A stretch of 64,000 bases of DNA from CTSOIL-112 sp964293815 (GCA_964293815.1 CAXYYC010000002.1:78184-142183); one strand, 5' to 3'; shown: positions 1 through 8,357, counted from the stretch's first letter. Notes: generated by a model from the letters alone, not told the origin. Numbers and translations: made by a program.

Positions 1-206
1 GCCAAAGCCAGCAAACCACCGACGCCAAACGCCGCCAATACGCGCGGCAGCCGCAAGCGGTAAAAAATATCGGGCGACGCATACGCACCGCCCGAAGTCA
101 TCGCCCACAGCACCACCCATAGCGCCACCGCAACAGAAACAGCCAGCCAAAACTGGCTGGCATATCCATCAATCAAGCGAGACCAACATGATTTCATGTG
201 ACGCAT
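1..206 (-). CDS. btuC: Vitamin B12 ABC transporter permease BtuC, N-terminal part (runs off the window)
   Basis: Partial gene entering from the left edge. The minus strand reads from an ATG at 206 into a short basic N-terminus, then a hydrophobic helix (about residues 18-40), then RLRLPRVLAAFGVGGLLALA. That is the start of the FecCD/BtuC permease family, whose members carry an R-LPRVL motif after the first membrane segment. The permease would form the inner-membrane channel that takes cobalamin from the periplasmic carrier. It begins 31 bases after the btuB stop, so both are probably on one riboswitch-controlled transcript. About 68 residues are visible of a usual 320-350. The family is clear. 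The B12 substrate is inferred from the btuB and riboswitch context; an iron-siderophore permease is the alternative. Confidence 0.72.
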   Translation of the reverse strand, partial: MRHMKSCWSRLIDGYASQFWLAVSVAVALWVVLWAMTSGGAYASPDIFYRLRLPRVLAAFGVGGLLAL

Positions 207-236
207 CAGGTAATGAGTTAAATAAGGGCTGACGAC

Positions 237-2174
237 TTACCACTGCGGCTTATAGTTCACCGAGAACAGGAAGTTGCGCGGCATCGCGTTATAGCCAGCA
301 ATTGGCTGATATTTGCGATCAAACACATTACCCACGGTCAAACCCAATTTCAAATCCTTGCGCGGCGAGTAAAACAGCGAGGTATTGAGCACGCCGAAAC
401 CTGCCACCGTTTTACCACCCGAATCTTTCATGTGGCTTTGCACATTCCAATCCGCCTGCGCTTGCCATTGATTCCACGTTTTACCCACGCTCAGATTTGC
501 CAAAACACGTGGATGGAGGATCAGCCATTGGTCTGTTGCTCTATTTTTAACGTCTTGATAAGTCACGCTGGCATCCACATTCCAGCCCGCATGGTTATAC
601 CAAGTATGTAACTCAACACCTTTTGCCTTGGCACGATCAATATTAATTTTCGTAATCCCACTGACCGGATCAGTAGCTATTTTATCGCGATAATATGTCT
701 CAAAGTAAGTTGAGCGCACCCCAAAATTATCTTTTACGTATTGCAGACCTGCTTGCAAATAATTGGCTTTATCCGCTTTAAGATTCGGATTACCTTTCCA
801 ATTTCCTTGATCGGGCCAATACAAGTCATTGAATGTTGGCGCAGTAAATCCGTTGCTATATCCAGCAAATACTCGGGCATTACCAGCAACATCAAAGCCA
901 TAATTCACAGCTCCAGTTGTGTAGTTACCAACACCTGAAACATTATCAAAACGTCCATTCATCTGCAAATGATGGCGATTTTTATCCAAGTTATAGCCGA
1001 GCCATGCACTTTTAGTAATACGCTGATTTTGGCTATAATCCGTACTGGAGTTTAATTTTTGTTTAGTATAAGACAAGCCTGCAATTCCCACGCCATAATC
1101 AGTAGTAATTTGATTTTGCCAATTCACATCATGCGTTTTAGTTCTGAAAAACGAGCTTTCTGGTGAGCAATACGTTTGACCTCCATAGGTATAGCAAGAT
1201 GGTGGCGTATCAATACTGTACAAGCGATCAGTCATTTGGGACACTTTAAACTGGCTATTCCATTTATCTGTCATTTGATTATTACTGTAAGCAGATAATT
1301 GTTCCACCAGACTTTTACTATACTGAATTGCTGTTGGCACATTGTATTCGTTGTCATACTCATAGCGCCCATTGCTTTGGAAAAAGCGCGCGCCAAACTC
1401 ATTGCGTTCATTTGGCGTGAAGCGCACAGAGACATTGCCACTGTTGTTGCGATAGCCGTCTAAATCAGGATTGACCAGCGGGCTATTTTGCGCACTGATG
1501 GCTTTCACTTGCTCGTGTGCAATGCCTGCGGTCAATTGCACTTGATCGTTGCCGGTGGACATTTGCACGCTGGCTTGTTTTTGTCCTTTATCGCCAATCG
1601 CCAAACGCACATCGGCTTGCGAACCACTGATCGGTTTGCGGGTGAAAATTTGCACCAAGCCGCCAGTTGCTTGCGAGCCATACAGCGCGGACACATTGCC
1701 CCGCACCACTTCAATGCGGTCAATCAGTGACAAGGGAATCTGCTCAATCGCCGCTTGACCAGAAGATAAACTGCTCAACGGCACGCCATCGATCAAAACC
1801 AAGGTGTGACGCGGCTCCCCGCCTCGAATCGCGATGCCGGTCACCGATCCTTGCGTGCCATTCTGGCGAATGCTGATACCGACCTGCTGGCGCAACAGGC
1901 TGGCCACATCGGATACCGTCGCCGAATCAATATCCGCGCGGGAGATCAGCGTGGTGGAGTTGAGCGCATCGGTCACAACCTGCGAAGTGCGCGCTGCAGA
2001 GGTGACGACGTCAGGCGCGCTTTCTTGCGCCCATGCGTGTACCGAGTAGGCTGACAAAGCCAAAACCAAACTCAATTGCACGGAAAAATTAGAGGAATGA
2101 GCAGGCATCTGCGAGCCGTGGCGTTGATGACGCGCACGCGCAGATACCCCTGTCGAAGGGTATGTATTGTTCAT
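237..2174 (-). CDS. btuB: TonB-dependent outer-membrane vitamin B12 receptor BtuB
   Basis: Takes cobalamin across the outer membrane using TonB energy. The open frame extends upstream into the leader, but an ATG at 2174 is preceded by AAGGACAG at good spacing, giving 645 residues. A signal peptide ends near residue 49 (VHAWA/Q). A TonB-box-like PDVVTSA follows at about 53-59. The plug domain runs to about 170 (LIDGVPLSS, RIEVVRGNVSALYGSQATGG), and a beta-barrel ends in an aromatic residue (W), as usual for outer-membrane barrels. Another possible start is Met-23 at 2108, which gives a shorter signal peptide but has no ribosome site. The cobalamin riboswitch directly upstream and btuC downstream support the B12 assignment. 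Expression should fall when adenosylcobalamin is plentiful. Confidence 0.88.
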   Translation of the reverse strand: MNNTYPSTGVSARARHQRHGSQMPAHSSNFSVQLSLVLALSAYSVHAWAQESAPDVVTSAARTSQVVTDALNSTTLISRADIDSATVSDVASLLRQQVGISIRQNGTQGSVTGIAIRGGEPRHTLVLIDGVPLSSLSSGQAAIEQIPLSLIDRIEVVRGNVSALYGSQATGGLVQIFTRKPISGSQADVRLAIGDKGQKQASVQMSTGNDQVQLTAGIAHEQVKAISAQNSPLVNPDLDGYRNNSGNVSVRFTPNERNEFGARFFQSNGRYEYDNEYNVPTAIQYSKSLVEQLSAYSNNQMTDKWNSQFKVSQMTDRLYSIDTPPSCYTYGGQTYCSPESSFFRTKTHDVNWQNQITTDYGVGIAGLSYTKQKLNSSTDYSQNQRITKSAWLGYNLDKNRHHLQMNGRFDNVSGVGNYTTGAVNYGFDVAGNARVFAGYSNGFTAPTFNDLYWPDQGNWKGNPNLKADKANYLQAGLQYVKDNFGVRSTYFETYYRDKIATDPVSGITKINIDRAKAKGVELHTWYNHAGWNVDASVTYQDVKNRATDQWLILHPRVLANLSVGKTWNQWQAQADWNVQSHMKDSGGKTVAGFGVLNTSLFYSPRKDLKLGLTVGNVFDRKYQPIAGYNAMPRNFLFSVNYKPQW

Positions 2175-2241
2175 TTTTGCTGTCCTTGGCCAAGCAACCC
2201 GCAAGGCATAGGGTTTACGATTTGAAGACTCGTGGGTTTTA

Positions 2242-2512
2242 GGAAACACGGAACAACCCAAACCAGTCTGAGTTCTGAGCAAAAAACATTCAGAACGCGA
2301 CGCAGGATAGGGGTCGTAGTTGTTCTACGAAGCCCCTATTCTGCAACAAAGTTCTGGGTGTTTTTTGCCAGAACCCGAAGGGCTGGTGATTGGCGCGCGA
2401 GTAACGTTGTTGTGACGCTTGTCTATGGAATAACCATAGACTGCGCGCCACGCCTTGTTACTCATCACGCTAATCAGCCAGCTCAGACGGTAGGGGTTAT
2501 TCCGTGTTTCCT
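2242..2512. repeat. Nested palindrome in the btuB leader
   Basis: The outer arms, 2242-2272 and 2482-2512, are near-perfect inverted repeats (GGAAACACGGAA and CTCAGAC blocks). Inside lie a second inverted pair, 2273-2296 and 2351-2374, each itself a hairpin with an A6 or T6 loop; a strong central hairpin at about 2302-2344 (ATAGGGG with CCCCTAT); and a third imperfect pair, about 2381-2406 with 2456-2481, around a TCTATGG/CCATAGA hairpin near 2422-2440. The segment lies between the B12 aptamer and the btuB ribosome site, so it is transcribed as leader RNA. It may be the expression platform, an inserted mobile palindrome, or both. A compact relative of the outer arms occurs at 16394-16442. Confidence 0.8.
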
Positions 2513-2529
2513 TTAATCATATGAGCCTT

Positions 2530-2800
2530 CGGCAGTTCTATGAGCCGGTCTCCGGGCTGATTTCCCCTGTTTGCCCCTTCCCATAACCGAATCAATGACT
2601 CGCGCGTGGCGCGAGGATTTTGGTTACAGTGGATTGCCAAACATTCGTGCGCACCTGTTGATGGGCGACGCAATGAAATCTACCGTTGCGGGTGCAGCAT
2701 GGTTACGCGCATGACTTCGTTGAATAAACGTATAAACGCAGAAAATCAACGGACATCGCCTCCAGTTTCCCTGTTTCACCACAGTCAGGAAACAGAATAA
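2530..2800 (-). promoter_or_regulatory. Cobalamin riboswitch aptamer upstream of btuB
   Basis: The minus strand carries the ordered conserved blocks of the adenosylcobalamin riboswitch. They are GGTGAAACAGGGAA near 2780, GCTGCACCCGCAACGG near 2690 (the B12-box equivalent of GCTGCCCCCGCAACTG), CCACTGTAACC near 2630, GGGAAGG near 2580, and AGCCCGGAGACCGGCTCATA near 2560-2541. The last matches the 3' end of the E. coli btuB aptamer. Ligand binding should repress btuB and btuC. An extra arm just 5' of the aptamer (2788-2809) can pair with 2489-2512 to close a long stem around it. A helix CCTTG...CAAGG near 2180-2202 could hide the btuB ribosome site. Confidence 0.88.
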
Positions 2801-3003
2801 CCCCTACCGCTGGTGGGGGACTTCATATTTCCTTAACTATGACACTCGTAGAATACCGACACTGTAATGGACTGCCTGTCAAAAATCAATCTTTTAAAAT
2901 TCGCCAGATTTTGCGGTGTGTGCGGACAAATTCGAGTAGAATTGACAGATATTCTCGTAAGCCTTTGAGATTGTTGTTTTTTACTTAATTTGTGACCTCG
3001 ATC

Positions 3004-3234
3004 ATGCTCAAACTGATTCAACTTTTAGAAGACAAATTGGCAACGCTTTTGGACTTCGTGCGCCAACTGCAGGAGGACAACCGCCAATTGCGCGAGCGCG
3101 TTCAGCATTTGGAGCATGAAAAGCGGGCGCTGCAAGAGCGCATGAATACCGCACAATCGCGTATTGATCGGGTGATCGCGCGCTTGAGCGATGGTTCGGC
3201 AGAATCTGACTCGGTTACTTCGGAGGACGAATGA
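3004..3234 (+). CDS. Small coiled-coil ZapB-like (TIGR02449-type) protein
   Basis: A 76-residue, charged, almost wholly helical protein. It has a leucine heptad pattern (LIQLLEDKLATLLDFV, then LREVRQHLEHEKRAL-like repeats) and an acidic Ser-Glu tail. Short coiled-coil proteins of this type sit directly upstream of zapA in many gamma- and betaproteobacteria and are thought to act in division-ring assembly. The stop overlaps the zapA start by ATGA, which indicates translational coupling. An in-frame GTG at 2992 is an alternative start, and neither start has a clear ribosome site. The division role is inferred from structure and position, not from a diagnostic residue. Confidence 0.75.
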   Translation: MLKLIQLLEDKLATLLDFVRQLQEDNRQLRERVQHLEHEKRALQERMNTAQSRIDRVIARLSDGSAESDSVTSEDE

Positions 3235-3539
3235 GCCAAAAAGAAACACTAAACGTCAATATTTTGGGGCGCAGCTATACCCTGCTGTGCACCTCGGATG
3301 AAAAAGCCACGTTGCTGGCCTCGGTCGCGCTGGTCGATAAAAAAATGACCACGATTCATCAGCAAATGGGTTTGTCCGGCCACGACAAAATCGCGGTATT
3401 TGCCGCCTTGCAAATTGCCAACGAATTGCTCCAACTCAATTTGCACAACAGCACCCAGCTCGAATCCACCCAGCGCATTGAGCAAATGGTTCAGCAGATT
3501 GATGACGCCATCCATCCGCCGCTCAACTCATTGATCTAA
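3231..3539 (+). CDS. zapA: Cell division protein ZapA
   Basis: A 102-residue ZapA-family protein that promotes FtsZ bundling at midcell. It opens with the family pattern NVNILGRSYTLLC, continues with VDKKMTTIHQQMG and HDKIAVFAALQIANELL, and ends in a helical dimerisation region. Its ATG overlaps the stop of the upstream coiled-coil gene by four bases, and coaBC starts seven bases after its stop, so the three are one transcript. In many relatives the 6S RNA gene lies just downstream of zapA; here there is no room for it. Confidence 0.92.
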   Translation: MSQKETLNVNILGRSYTLLCTSDEKATLLASVALVDKKMTTIHQQMGLSGHDKIAVFAALQIANELLQLNLHNSTQLESTQRIEQMVQQIDDAIHPPLNSLI

Positions 3540-3546
3540 GCAGCCC

Positions 3547-4758
3547 ATGAAACACATCCTTTTAGGCATCAGCGGCGGCATCGCGGCGTATAAATCCGCC
3601 GAACTGGTGCGTCTGCTGCGCAAACAAGGCCTGCGCGTATCCGTCGTCATGACCGATGGTGCGAAAGAATTCATCACACCGCTGACCCTCGCCACACTCT
3701 CGGGCGAGCCGGTATACGACTCGCTGTGGGACAATCGCGCTGGTGCGGACAGCAACATCGCCCACATTAATCTAAGCCGCGAAGCCGACGCGATGCTGAT
3801 CGCGCCGTGCACGGCCAATGTCATGGCGAAAATCGCCCACGGCATCAGCGACGATTTGCTGACAAACTTAGTGTTAGCGCGCGATCCGGCCAAATGCCCG
3901 CTCGCCATTGCACCGGCCATGAATGTACAAATGTGGCGCAACGCCGCTACGCAACGCAATTTGGCACAAATTCGCGCCGATGGTATCGCCGTATTTGGCC
4001 CTGCTCATGGCGAGCAAGCCTGCGGGGAAATCGGTGACGGGCGCATGCTTGAGCCGAGCGAAATCATCGCACTGCTGCCGCGCCTATTCACGCCGCAAGT
4101 ATTGGCGGGTAAACGGGTTTTGCTCACCGCTGGCCCGACCTTTGAAGCCATCGATCCAGTGCGCGGCATCACCAATCATTCGAGCGGCAAAATGGGCTAC
4201 GCCCTCGCTCAAGCCGCCGCCAATGCAGGCGCGCAAGTGACGCTGGTCTCTGGCAAAACCGCATTGCCCACGCCATCCGGCGTGACCCGCATTGATGTAC
4301 AATCCGCCGATGACATGCTGGCCGCCTGCCAAGCACAGTTGGCCGGACAGGATATTTTCATCGCCGTCGCCGCCGTCGCCGACTGGAAAGTCGCGCAAAT
4401 TGCCACGCAAAAAATCAAGAAAACCTCGGCCAGCGACACGCCGACATTGGACTTTGTGCAAACGCCCGACATCCTCGCGACGATTGCGGCTCAGCCGAAC
4501 GCGCCATTCTGCGTGGGATTTGCCGCCGAATCGGAAAACGTGATCGAATACGCGCAAGCCAAGCGTTTGAAAAAAAATATCCCGCTGATTATCGCCAATC
4601 AAGGCCCGAGCACCTTTGGCAGTGAGTACAATCAAGCCAGCCTGATTTCCGAAAATGGCGTGCAGGCATTGCAAAAAATGCGTAAAGACGATTTAGCGCC
4701 ACTGCTGATTCAGGCAATTGCCGAGCAATTTGCCCAGCACAAGGCCAAAAAACCGTAA
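3547..4758 (+). CDS. coaBC: Bifunctional phosphopantothenoylcysteine decarboxylase / phosphopantothenate-cysteine ligase
   Basis: Makes 4'-phosphopantetheine for coenzyme A: CoaB joins cysteine to phosphopantothenate and CoaC decarboxylates the product. At 403 residues it has the usual full length of the fused enzyme. The CoaC flavoprotein half begins with GISGGIAAYKSAELVRLLRK and holds the SNIAHINL histidine region and the APAMNVQMW motif (about 122-130). The CoaB half starts near residue 190 with LLTAGPTFEAIDPVRGITN and SSGKMGYALA, and carries the lysine-rich nucleotide segment KRLKKNIPLIIAN near 340. It follows zapA by seven bases and is also called dfp. Confidence 0.96.
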   Translation: MKHILLGISGGIAAYKSAELVRLLRKQGLRVSVVMTDGAKEFITPLTLATLSGEPVYDSLWDNRAGADSNIAHINLSREADAMLIAPCTANVMAKIAHGISDDLLTNLVLARDPAKCPLAIAPAMNVQMWRNAATQRNLAQIRADGIAVFGPAHGEQACGEIGDGRMLEPSEIIALLPRLFTPQVLAGKRVLLTAGPTFEAIDPVRGITNHSSGKMGYALAQAAANAGAQVTLVSGKTALPTPSGVTRIDVQSADDMLAACQAQLAGQDIFIAVAAVADWKVAQIATQKIKKTSASDTPTLDFVQTPDILATIAAQPNAPFCVGFAAESENVIEYAQAKRLKKNIPLIIANQGPSTFGSEYNQASLISENGVQALQKMRKDDLAPLLIQAIAEQFAQHKAKKP

Positions 4759-4824
4759 CCATTCGAGCCAGTCTGATCGTCAACCGCGCTCCATTTATTT
4801 TCCGACTCTTTCACGAGGCACATC

Positions 4825-6066
4825 ATGCGCAGCAAAAAAACCATCAACCCGCTCTGGCAACAGTTGGGCGATTTTTCACGAACGCCTGCGGGCAAGGATT
4901 GGCCGCTCCTCAATGGTCAGCCGATTCCATTGGGCGGCATGTCGGTACAAACGTTTTTGAAGGAATATTGGCACAAAAAACCTTTGTTGATTCGCCAAGC
5001 CATTCCGAATTTTCAAGCGTTTTATCAGCCGCAGGACGCGATTGATGCCCTACAAAACGACGCGATTGAGTCGCGTTTGGTGGTTGATGATGCGCAAAAC
5101 GGCTGGTCGCTGCAACACGGCCCTGTAAAGAAAAAAGTCATCCCATCACGCAAAAAAGATCGTTGGACGGCGCTGATTCAGGGCGTAGACCTGCACCATC
5201 CGCTCGGTCACGCGCTGATTAATCTGTTTCGCTTTATTCCCGACGTGCGTTTAGACGACTTGATGATTAGCTTTGCCACCGATGGCGGCGGTGTCGGACC
5301 ACATTACGACGCCTACGATGTGTTTTTACTGCAAGGTTATGGCAAACGCCATTGGCGCATTGCGCAGGAGCAAGACCGCAGCATTCGCCCCAATCTGCCG
5401 GTGCGCATTTTGCAGCACTTCACACCGGAGCAAGAATGGACGCTGGAGCCAGGCGATATGCTGTACCTGCCGCCACAATACGCGCACGATGGCATTGCGG
5501 TGGGTGACTGCATGACCTACTCGATTGGTTTTCGCACGCCGAGTTATCAAGAGCTGGGCGTCGCATTGCTGCAATTTATCGAGGACAATCTGGAATTATC
5601 CGGCCACTACGCTGATCCGAATTTGAAATACCAAGACACCCCCGCACAAATCCCCAACGAGATGATCAACGACATCAGCAAGTGTTTGCAAGCCATGCGC
5701 TGGGACAAAGACTGGGTGACAGAGAGCCTTGGTTGCTATTTATCTGAACCCAAACCGAGCGTCTTTTTTGATCTGCCGAGCAGTTGTAGCTTGGCGCAGT
5801 TCAAAACCCGCATCAAAAAGCAGGGCTTGCAATTGGCCTTCGCCACCAAGATGCTGTACCGCGCGCCGTGGGTGTTCATCAATGGCGAACATTTCGTCGC
5901 CGATGGTATGGACGCAGAGATTCTGCAACAATTGGCCAATCAGCGCACGCTCTCAGCACAGCACATCAGCGCCATTGCCAAAGACTCCGAATTATGGGCG
6001 GTTTGGCACGATTGGTACGAACAAGGCTGGTTTTTGGGTGAGTGCAACCCAAACCACGTTGCGTAA
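4825..6066 (+). CDS. roxA: JmjC/cupin ribosomal oxygenase (50S L16 arginine 3-hydroxylase, YcfD/RoxA type)
   Basis: A 413-residue Fe(II)/2-oxoglutarate oxygenase. It carries the iron triad HxD in GPHYDAYDVFLLQGYGKRHW (about 161-180) and a distal histidine in YLPPQYAHDGIA (about 214-225), and it ends in a winged-helix-like C-terminal region, as in YcfD. That family hydroxylates an arginine of ribosomal protein L16. The start has GAGG nine bases upstream. It stands alone, 66 bases after coaBC and on the same strand. The family is secure. The L16 substrate rests on homology to YcfD. Confidence 0.88.
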   Translation: MRSKKTINPLWQQLGDFSRTPAGKDWPLLNGQPIPLGGMSVQTFLKEYWHKKPLLIRQAIPNFQAFYQPQDAIDALQNDAIESRLVVDDAQNGWSLQHGPVKKKVIPSRKKDRWTALIQGVDLHHPLGHALINLFRFIPDVRLDDLMISFATDGGGVGPHYDAYDVFLLQGYGKRHWRIAQEQDRSIRPNLPVRILQHFTPEQEWTLEPGDMLYLPPQYAHDGIAVGDCMTYSIGFRTPSYQELGVALLQFIEDNLELSGHYADPNLKYQDTPAQIPNEMINDISKCLQAMRWDKDWVTESLGCYLSEPKPSVFFDLPSSCSLAQFKTRIKKQGLQLAFATKMLYRAPWVFINGEHFVADGMDAEILQQLANQRTLSAQHISAIAKDSELWAVWHDWYEQGWFLGECNPNHVA

Positions 6067-6197
6067 AAAATAAGCCGTTCCGCACGCAACAAGGATTTTT
6101 TCTTTATAATCAGTCATCATTGTTTAATGACATATCGTTTTTACGTTTGACTTTAACCCGTGAACCCATTCACACATTTTTGTTTTAGGAGTTACCC

Positions 6198-6509
6198 ATG
6201 AAAAAATTCTCACTGATCGCCGTATTGCTCTCAGCCGGTATTTTGGCCGCCTGCGGTGGCGCGAACCAAAAAGCGGAATCCGCCGTAGATGCGACTAAAA
6301 GCGCAGCAGGCAACGCCGCAGAAACCGTGAAAGACGCGGCCAAAGACGCAGCAGGCAATGTCAAAGATGCCGCAAAAGATGCCGCGGGTAACGTCAAAGA
6401 TGCAGCAAAAGATGCCGCCGGCAATGCGGCTGATGCAGCCAAAACAACGGTAGACAAAGCCGCCGCTGATGTCAAAGAAGCGGTTCGCACAGCTGACGGC
6501 AAACAGTAA
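6198..6509 (+). CDS. Small lipoprotein with 11-residue helical repeats
   Basis: A 103-residue protein with a clear lipoprotein signal: KK, a hydrophobic stretch, then LAAC at the cleavage site with Cys-19. The mature part is almost entirely Ala, Lys, Asp, Gly and Asn. It holds three copies of V-K-D-A-A-K-D-A-A-G-N, an 11-residue period typical of amphipathic helices in LEA-like and membrane-associated proteins. Ribosome site TAGGAG lies seven bases upstream, and a TATAAT-like box lies near 6104-6111. A strong terminator follows. The function is unknown; a stress or envelope role is only a guess. Confidence 0.85.
   Translation: MKKFSLIAVLLSAGILAACGGANQKAESAVDATKSAAGNAAETVKDAAKDAAGNVKDAAKDAAGNVKDAAKDAAGNAADAAKTTVDKAAADVKEAVRTADGKQ
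6327..6425 (+). repeat. Three tandem 33-bp coding repeats
   Basis: Three consecutive 33-base units (6327-6359, 6360-6392, 6393-6425) each encode VKDAAKDAAGN. They differ only at synonymous third positions, so the protein repeat is conserved while the DNA has diverged. A change of copy number would stay in frame. Confidence 0.85.
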
Positions 6510-6533
6510 TCACTCACGACTGCGCGATTTGCA

Positions 6534-6567
6534 CAAAAAAACCGTCAGATGCTGACGGTTTTTTTAT
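6534..6567. terminator. Bidirectional rho-independent terminator
   Basis: ACCGTCAG, loop ATG, CTGACGGT, flanked by an A run on the left and T7 on the right. It sits between the convergent ends of the lipoprotein gene and yacG and can serve both. Confidence 0.93.
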
Positions 6568-6577
6568 ATTGGTTTGA

Positions 6578-6775
6578 TTAATGCGGAGCATCATCCAGTT
6601 GCGTATGCACACTCAGCGTATCGTCCTCCTCAACCACCGGAATGCGAAAGCTTTCCTGTGACCAAGCGCCCAGATCAATCAGACGACAACGTTCTGAGCA
6701 AAAAGGGCGAAACGGCGAGCCCGCATCGTATGCAATTTCCCGACGGCAAGTCGGACATTTCACCTGTACTGTCAT
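6578..6775 (-). CDS. yacG: DNA gyrase inhibitor YacG, zinc-binding
   Basis: A 65-residue protein with four zinc-ligand cysteines in the order CPTCRRE (near residue 8) and FCSERCRLIDLGAW (near residue 28), the YacG signature. YacG binds GyrB and blocks DNA binding by gyrase. The ATG at 6775 overlaps the zapD stop by four bases (ATGA), so translation is coupled. The order zapD-yacG matches the conserved pil/coaE cluster. Confidence 0.93.
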   Translation of the reverse strand: MTVQVKCPTCRREIAYDAGSPFRPFCSERCRLIDLGAWSQESFRIPVVEEDDTLSVHTQLDDAPH

Positions 6776-7629
6776 AGCGCACTGTAAAAAGGATGGACTT
6801 GTTCGCGTTGCGCTACCGGCGAGGTAGCTGGCACACCACACAAGCCGAGACGAAATGCCACTTCCTCTTGCATGGTGTGTTGCATGGCTTTGGCACTGGA
6901 GCGCACACTCACCACGGGCGCGGCGAAGCGCAACCAAATGACGTGTTTATTGGCGCTAAAATCGGGTAAATAATTGCAGGTATTGGCAAATTCGACACGC
7001 ATGATGTCAAATTTGCGACCGGACAATGGCTGTTGATACGCGTGCGAATGGGTCACGCAGTCTTTGGTTAAGGCCAAATTGCGCGATAGTTGCAGCAACA
7101 ACGTCACAGCGTCAAACATCGGTGCAAACGGTTGAACCCATTCTTGCAGATCATTGAGCCGTCGTTGCTCGGAGTCCTGTAGCCATTGGTAATAAAAACC
7201 CATATCAAACGAGCACACGCTGGCGGATACGACCAAACGACTTTTGATATTAATCAGCCATTCGTTATCGGACAAACTGCCACCAAATTTAGGCGATTGC
7301 TCAATTTGTTTGTACGCGTCAACCAAACGCAAAATCGTTTGGTTGAGTTTTTCTTCCGACACATCGGGGGAACTGAAATATTGGCTCAAAGCGTGTTTGT
7401 AGCGCGCCAATTCAGACAGTAAATCGCCTTTAACATCGTTGCGGAACGAAAAATCGTAAATATCCAGCAAAGTCAAAATAGCGGTGTGGTGGTCTTCTTT
7501 CGCCGTTGAGCGCAGATAATATTGCCAACGGTGTAGTAGATTTTCAATGCGCAAAAACGTCCGAAACCGCTCGTTGAGCGGAAACTCGAAAATAATTTTT
7601 GAGTCCGACGTTGATACAAATGGGGTCAT
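6772..7629 (-). CDS. zapD: Cell division protein ZapD
   Basis: A 285-residue ZapD (YacF) protein, which crosslinks FtsZ filaments. It starts with FEFPLNERFRTFLRIENLL, the family's hallmark, and holds the SGRKFDIMRVEFANTCNYLPDFSANKHVIWLRF region near its C-terminus. The start at 7629 follows AAAGGTAGGC; an in-frame TTG 15 bases upstream lacks a ribosome site. It lies a few bases after coaE and overlaps yacG. Confidence 0.93.
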   Translation of the reverse strand: MTPFVSTSDSKIIFEFPLNERFRTFLRIENLLHRWQYYLRSTAKEDHHTAILTLLDIYDFSFRNDVKGDLLSELARYKHALSQYFSSPDVSEEKLNQTILRLVDAYKQIEQSPKFGGSLSDNEWLINIKSRLVVSASVCSFDMGFYYQWLQDSEQRRLNDLQEWVQPFAPMFDAVTLLLQLSRNLALTKDCVTHSHAYQQPLSGRKFDIMRVEFANTCNYLPDFSANKHVIWLRFAAPVVSVRSSAKAMQHTMQEEVAFRLGLCGVPATSPVAQREQVHPFYSAL

Positions 7630-7640
7630 GCCTACCTTTG

Positions 7641-8357
7641 TCAATTTTGCTTACATTGCTTCTGCGCGCACAGCACGTTTATATAGTTGCTCAGTATATC
7701 GATTTGATGGCTTAGATTCAAGCGATTGGGCGTATTTTGGCGATTATCAATCAGCGCATTAGCGATGGCTCGGCGCTGTTCGGGCGAGGCTTGCGCCGAA
7801 ATGATGGATTTAATCGTTTTCACATCCATCTGCGGGTTGCGCGCGCGAACACGTTGCAGTTGTACTTCCGGTTCACAATCAACCACGACGACCCAGTCCA
7901 AGCGTACTTGCCAATGCTTGCTCTCAACCAATAACGGAATATCGTACACGATGCACTGGGCGTATTGCGCCAAACGTTGCGCCTGCGCAAACACCTCTTG
8001 CTCAATCATCGGGTGCAAAATGCCCTCCAACACCGCGCGCTCCGATGGCTCGGCAAACACACGCTCACGGATAAAGGCGCGATTGAGCGCACCATCAGCG
8101 GCCATAGCCGAGGCGCCAAAATGCGCCACGATCGGCGCAATCGCACGACCACCGGCTTGGGTCAATTCATGCGAAATGCGATCCAGATCAATGACCGCAA
8201 AGCCATGCGCCTGCATGAGCTGTGCCACGGTCGACTTGCCCGATCCGATACCACCGGTCAAGCCCACATTCAGCACACCAGTAGGCAACTGAGCCTGCTC
8301 GGTCACACACACCAAAGAGCGCAAAGACGGGCGCAGTATTTGCAATATTCCCTTCAC
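7641..8357 (-). CDS. coaE: Dephospho-CoA kinase
   Basis: The last step of coenzyme A synthesis, phosphorylating the ribose 3'-hydroxyl. The P-loop is GLTGGIGSGKS (about 29-39), followed by DLDRISHELTQAGG, AVLEGILHPMI and YDIPLLVE, all family motifs. The open frame runs 55 codons farther upstream inside pilD. GTG at 8357 is the better start because GGAGG lies five bases upstream and it begins just after the pilD stop. That gives 238 residues, slightly longer than the usual 200-210 because of about 28 N-terminal residues before the P-loop strand. Confidence 0.93.
   Translation of the reverse strand: MKGILQILRPSLRSLVCVTEQAQLPTGVLNVGLTGGIGSGKSTVAQLMQAHGFAVIDLDRISHELTQAGGRAIAPIVAHFGASAMAADGALNRAFIRERVFAEPSERAVLEGILHPMIEQEVFAQAQRLAQYAQCIVYDIPLLVESKHWQVRLDWVVVVDCEPEVQLQRVRARNPQMDVKTIKSIISAQASPEQRRAIANALIDNRQNTPNRLNLSHQIDILSNYINVLCAQKQCKQN

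Noticed and set aside
3540..3546. Expected 6S RNA gene downstream of zapA
   Set aside because: Only seven bases separate zapA and coaBC, so no 6S RNA can be present there.
3528..3959. 143-codon reading frame antisense to coaBC
   Set aside because: The opposite strand encodes a clear CoaBC. The antisense frame has no recognised motifs or ribosome site.
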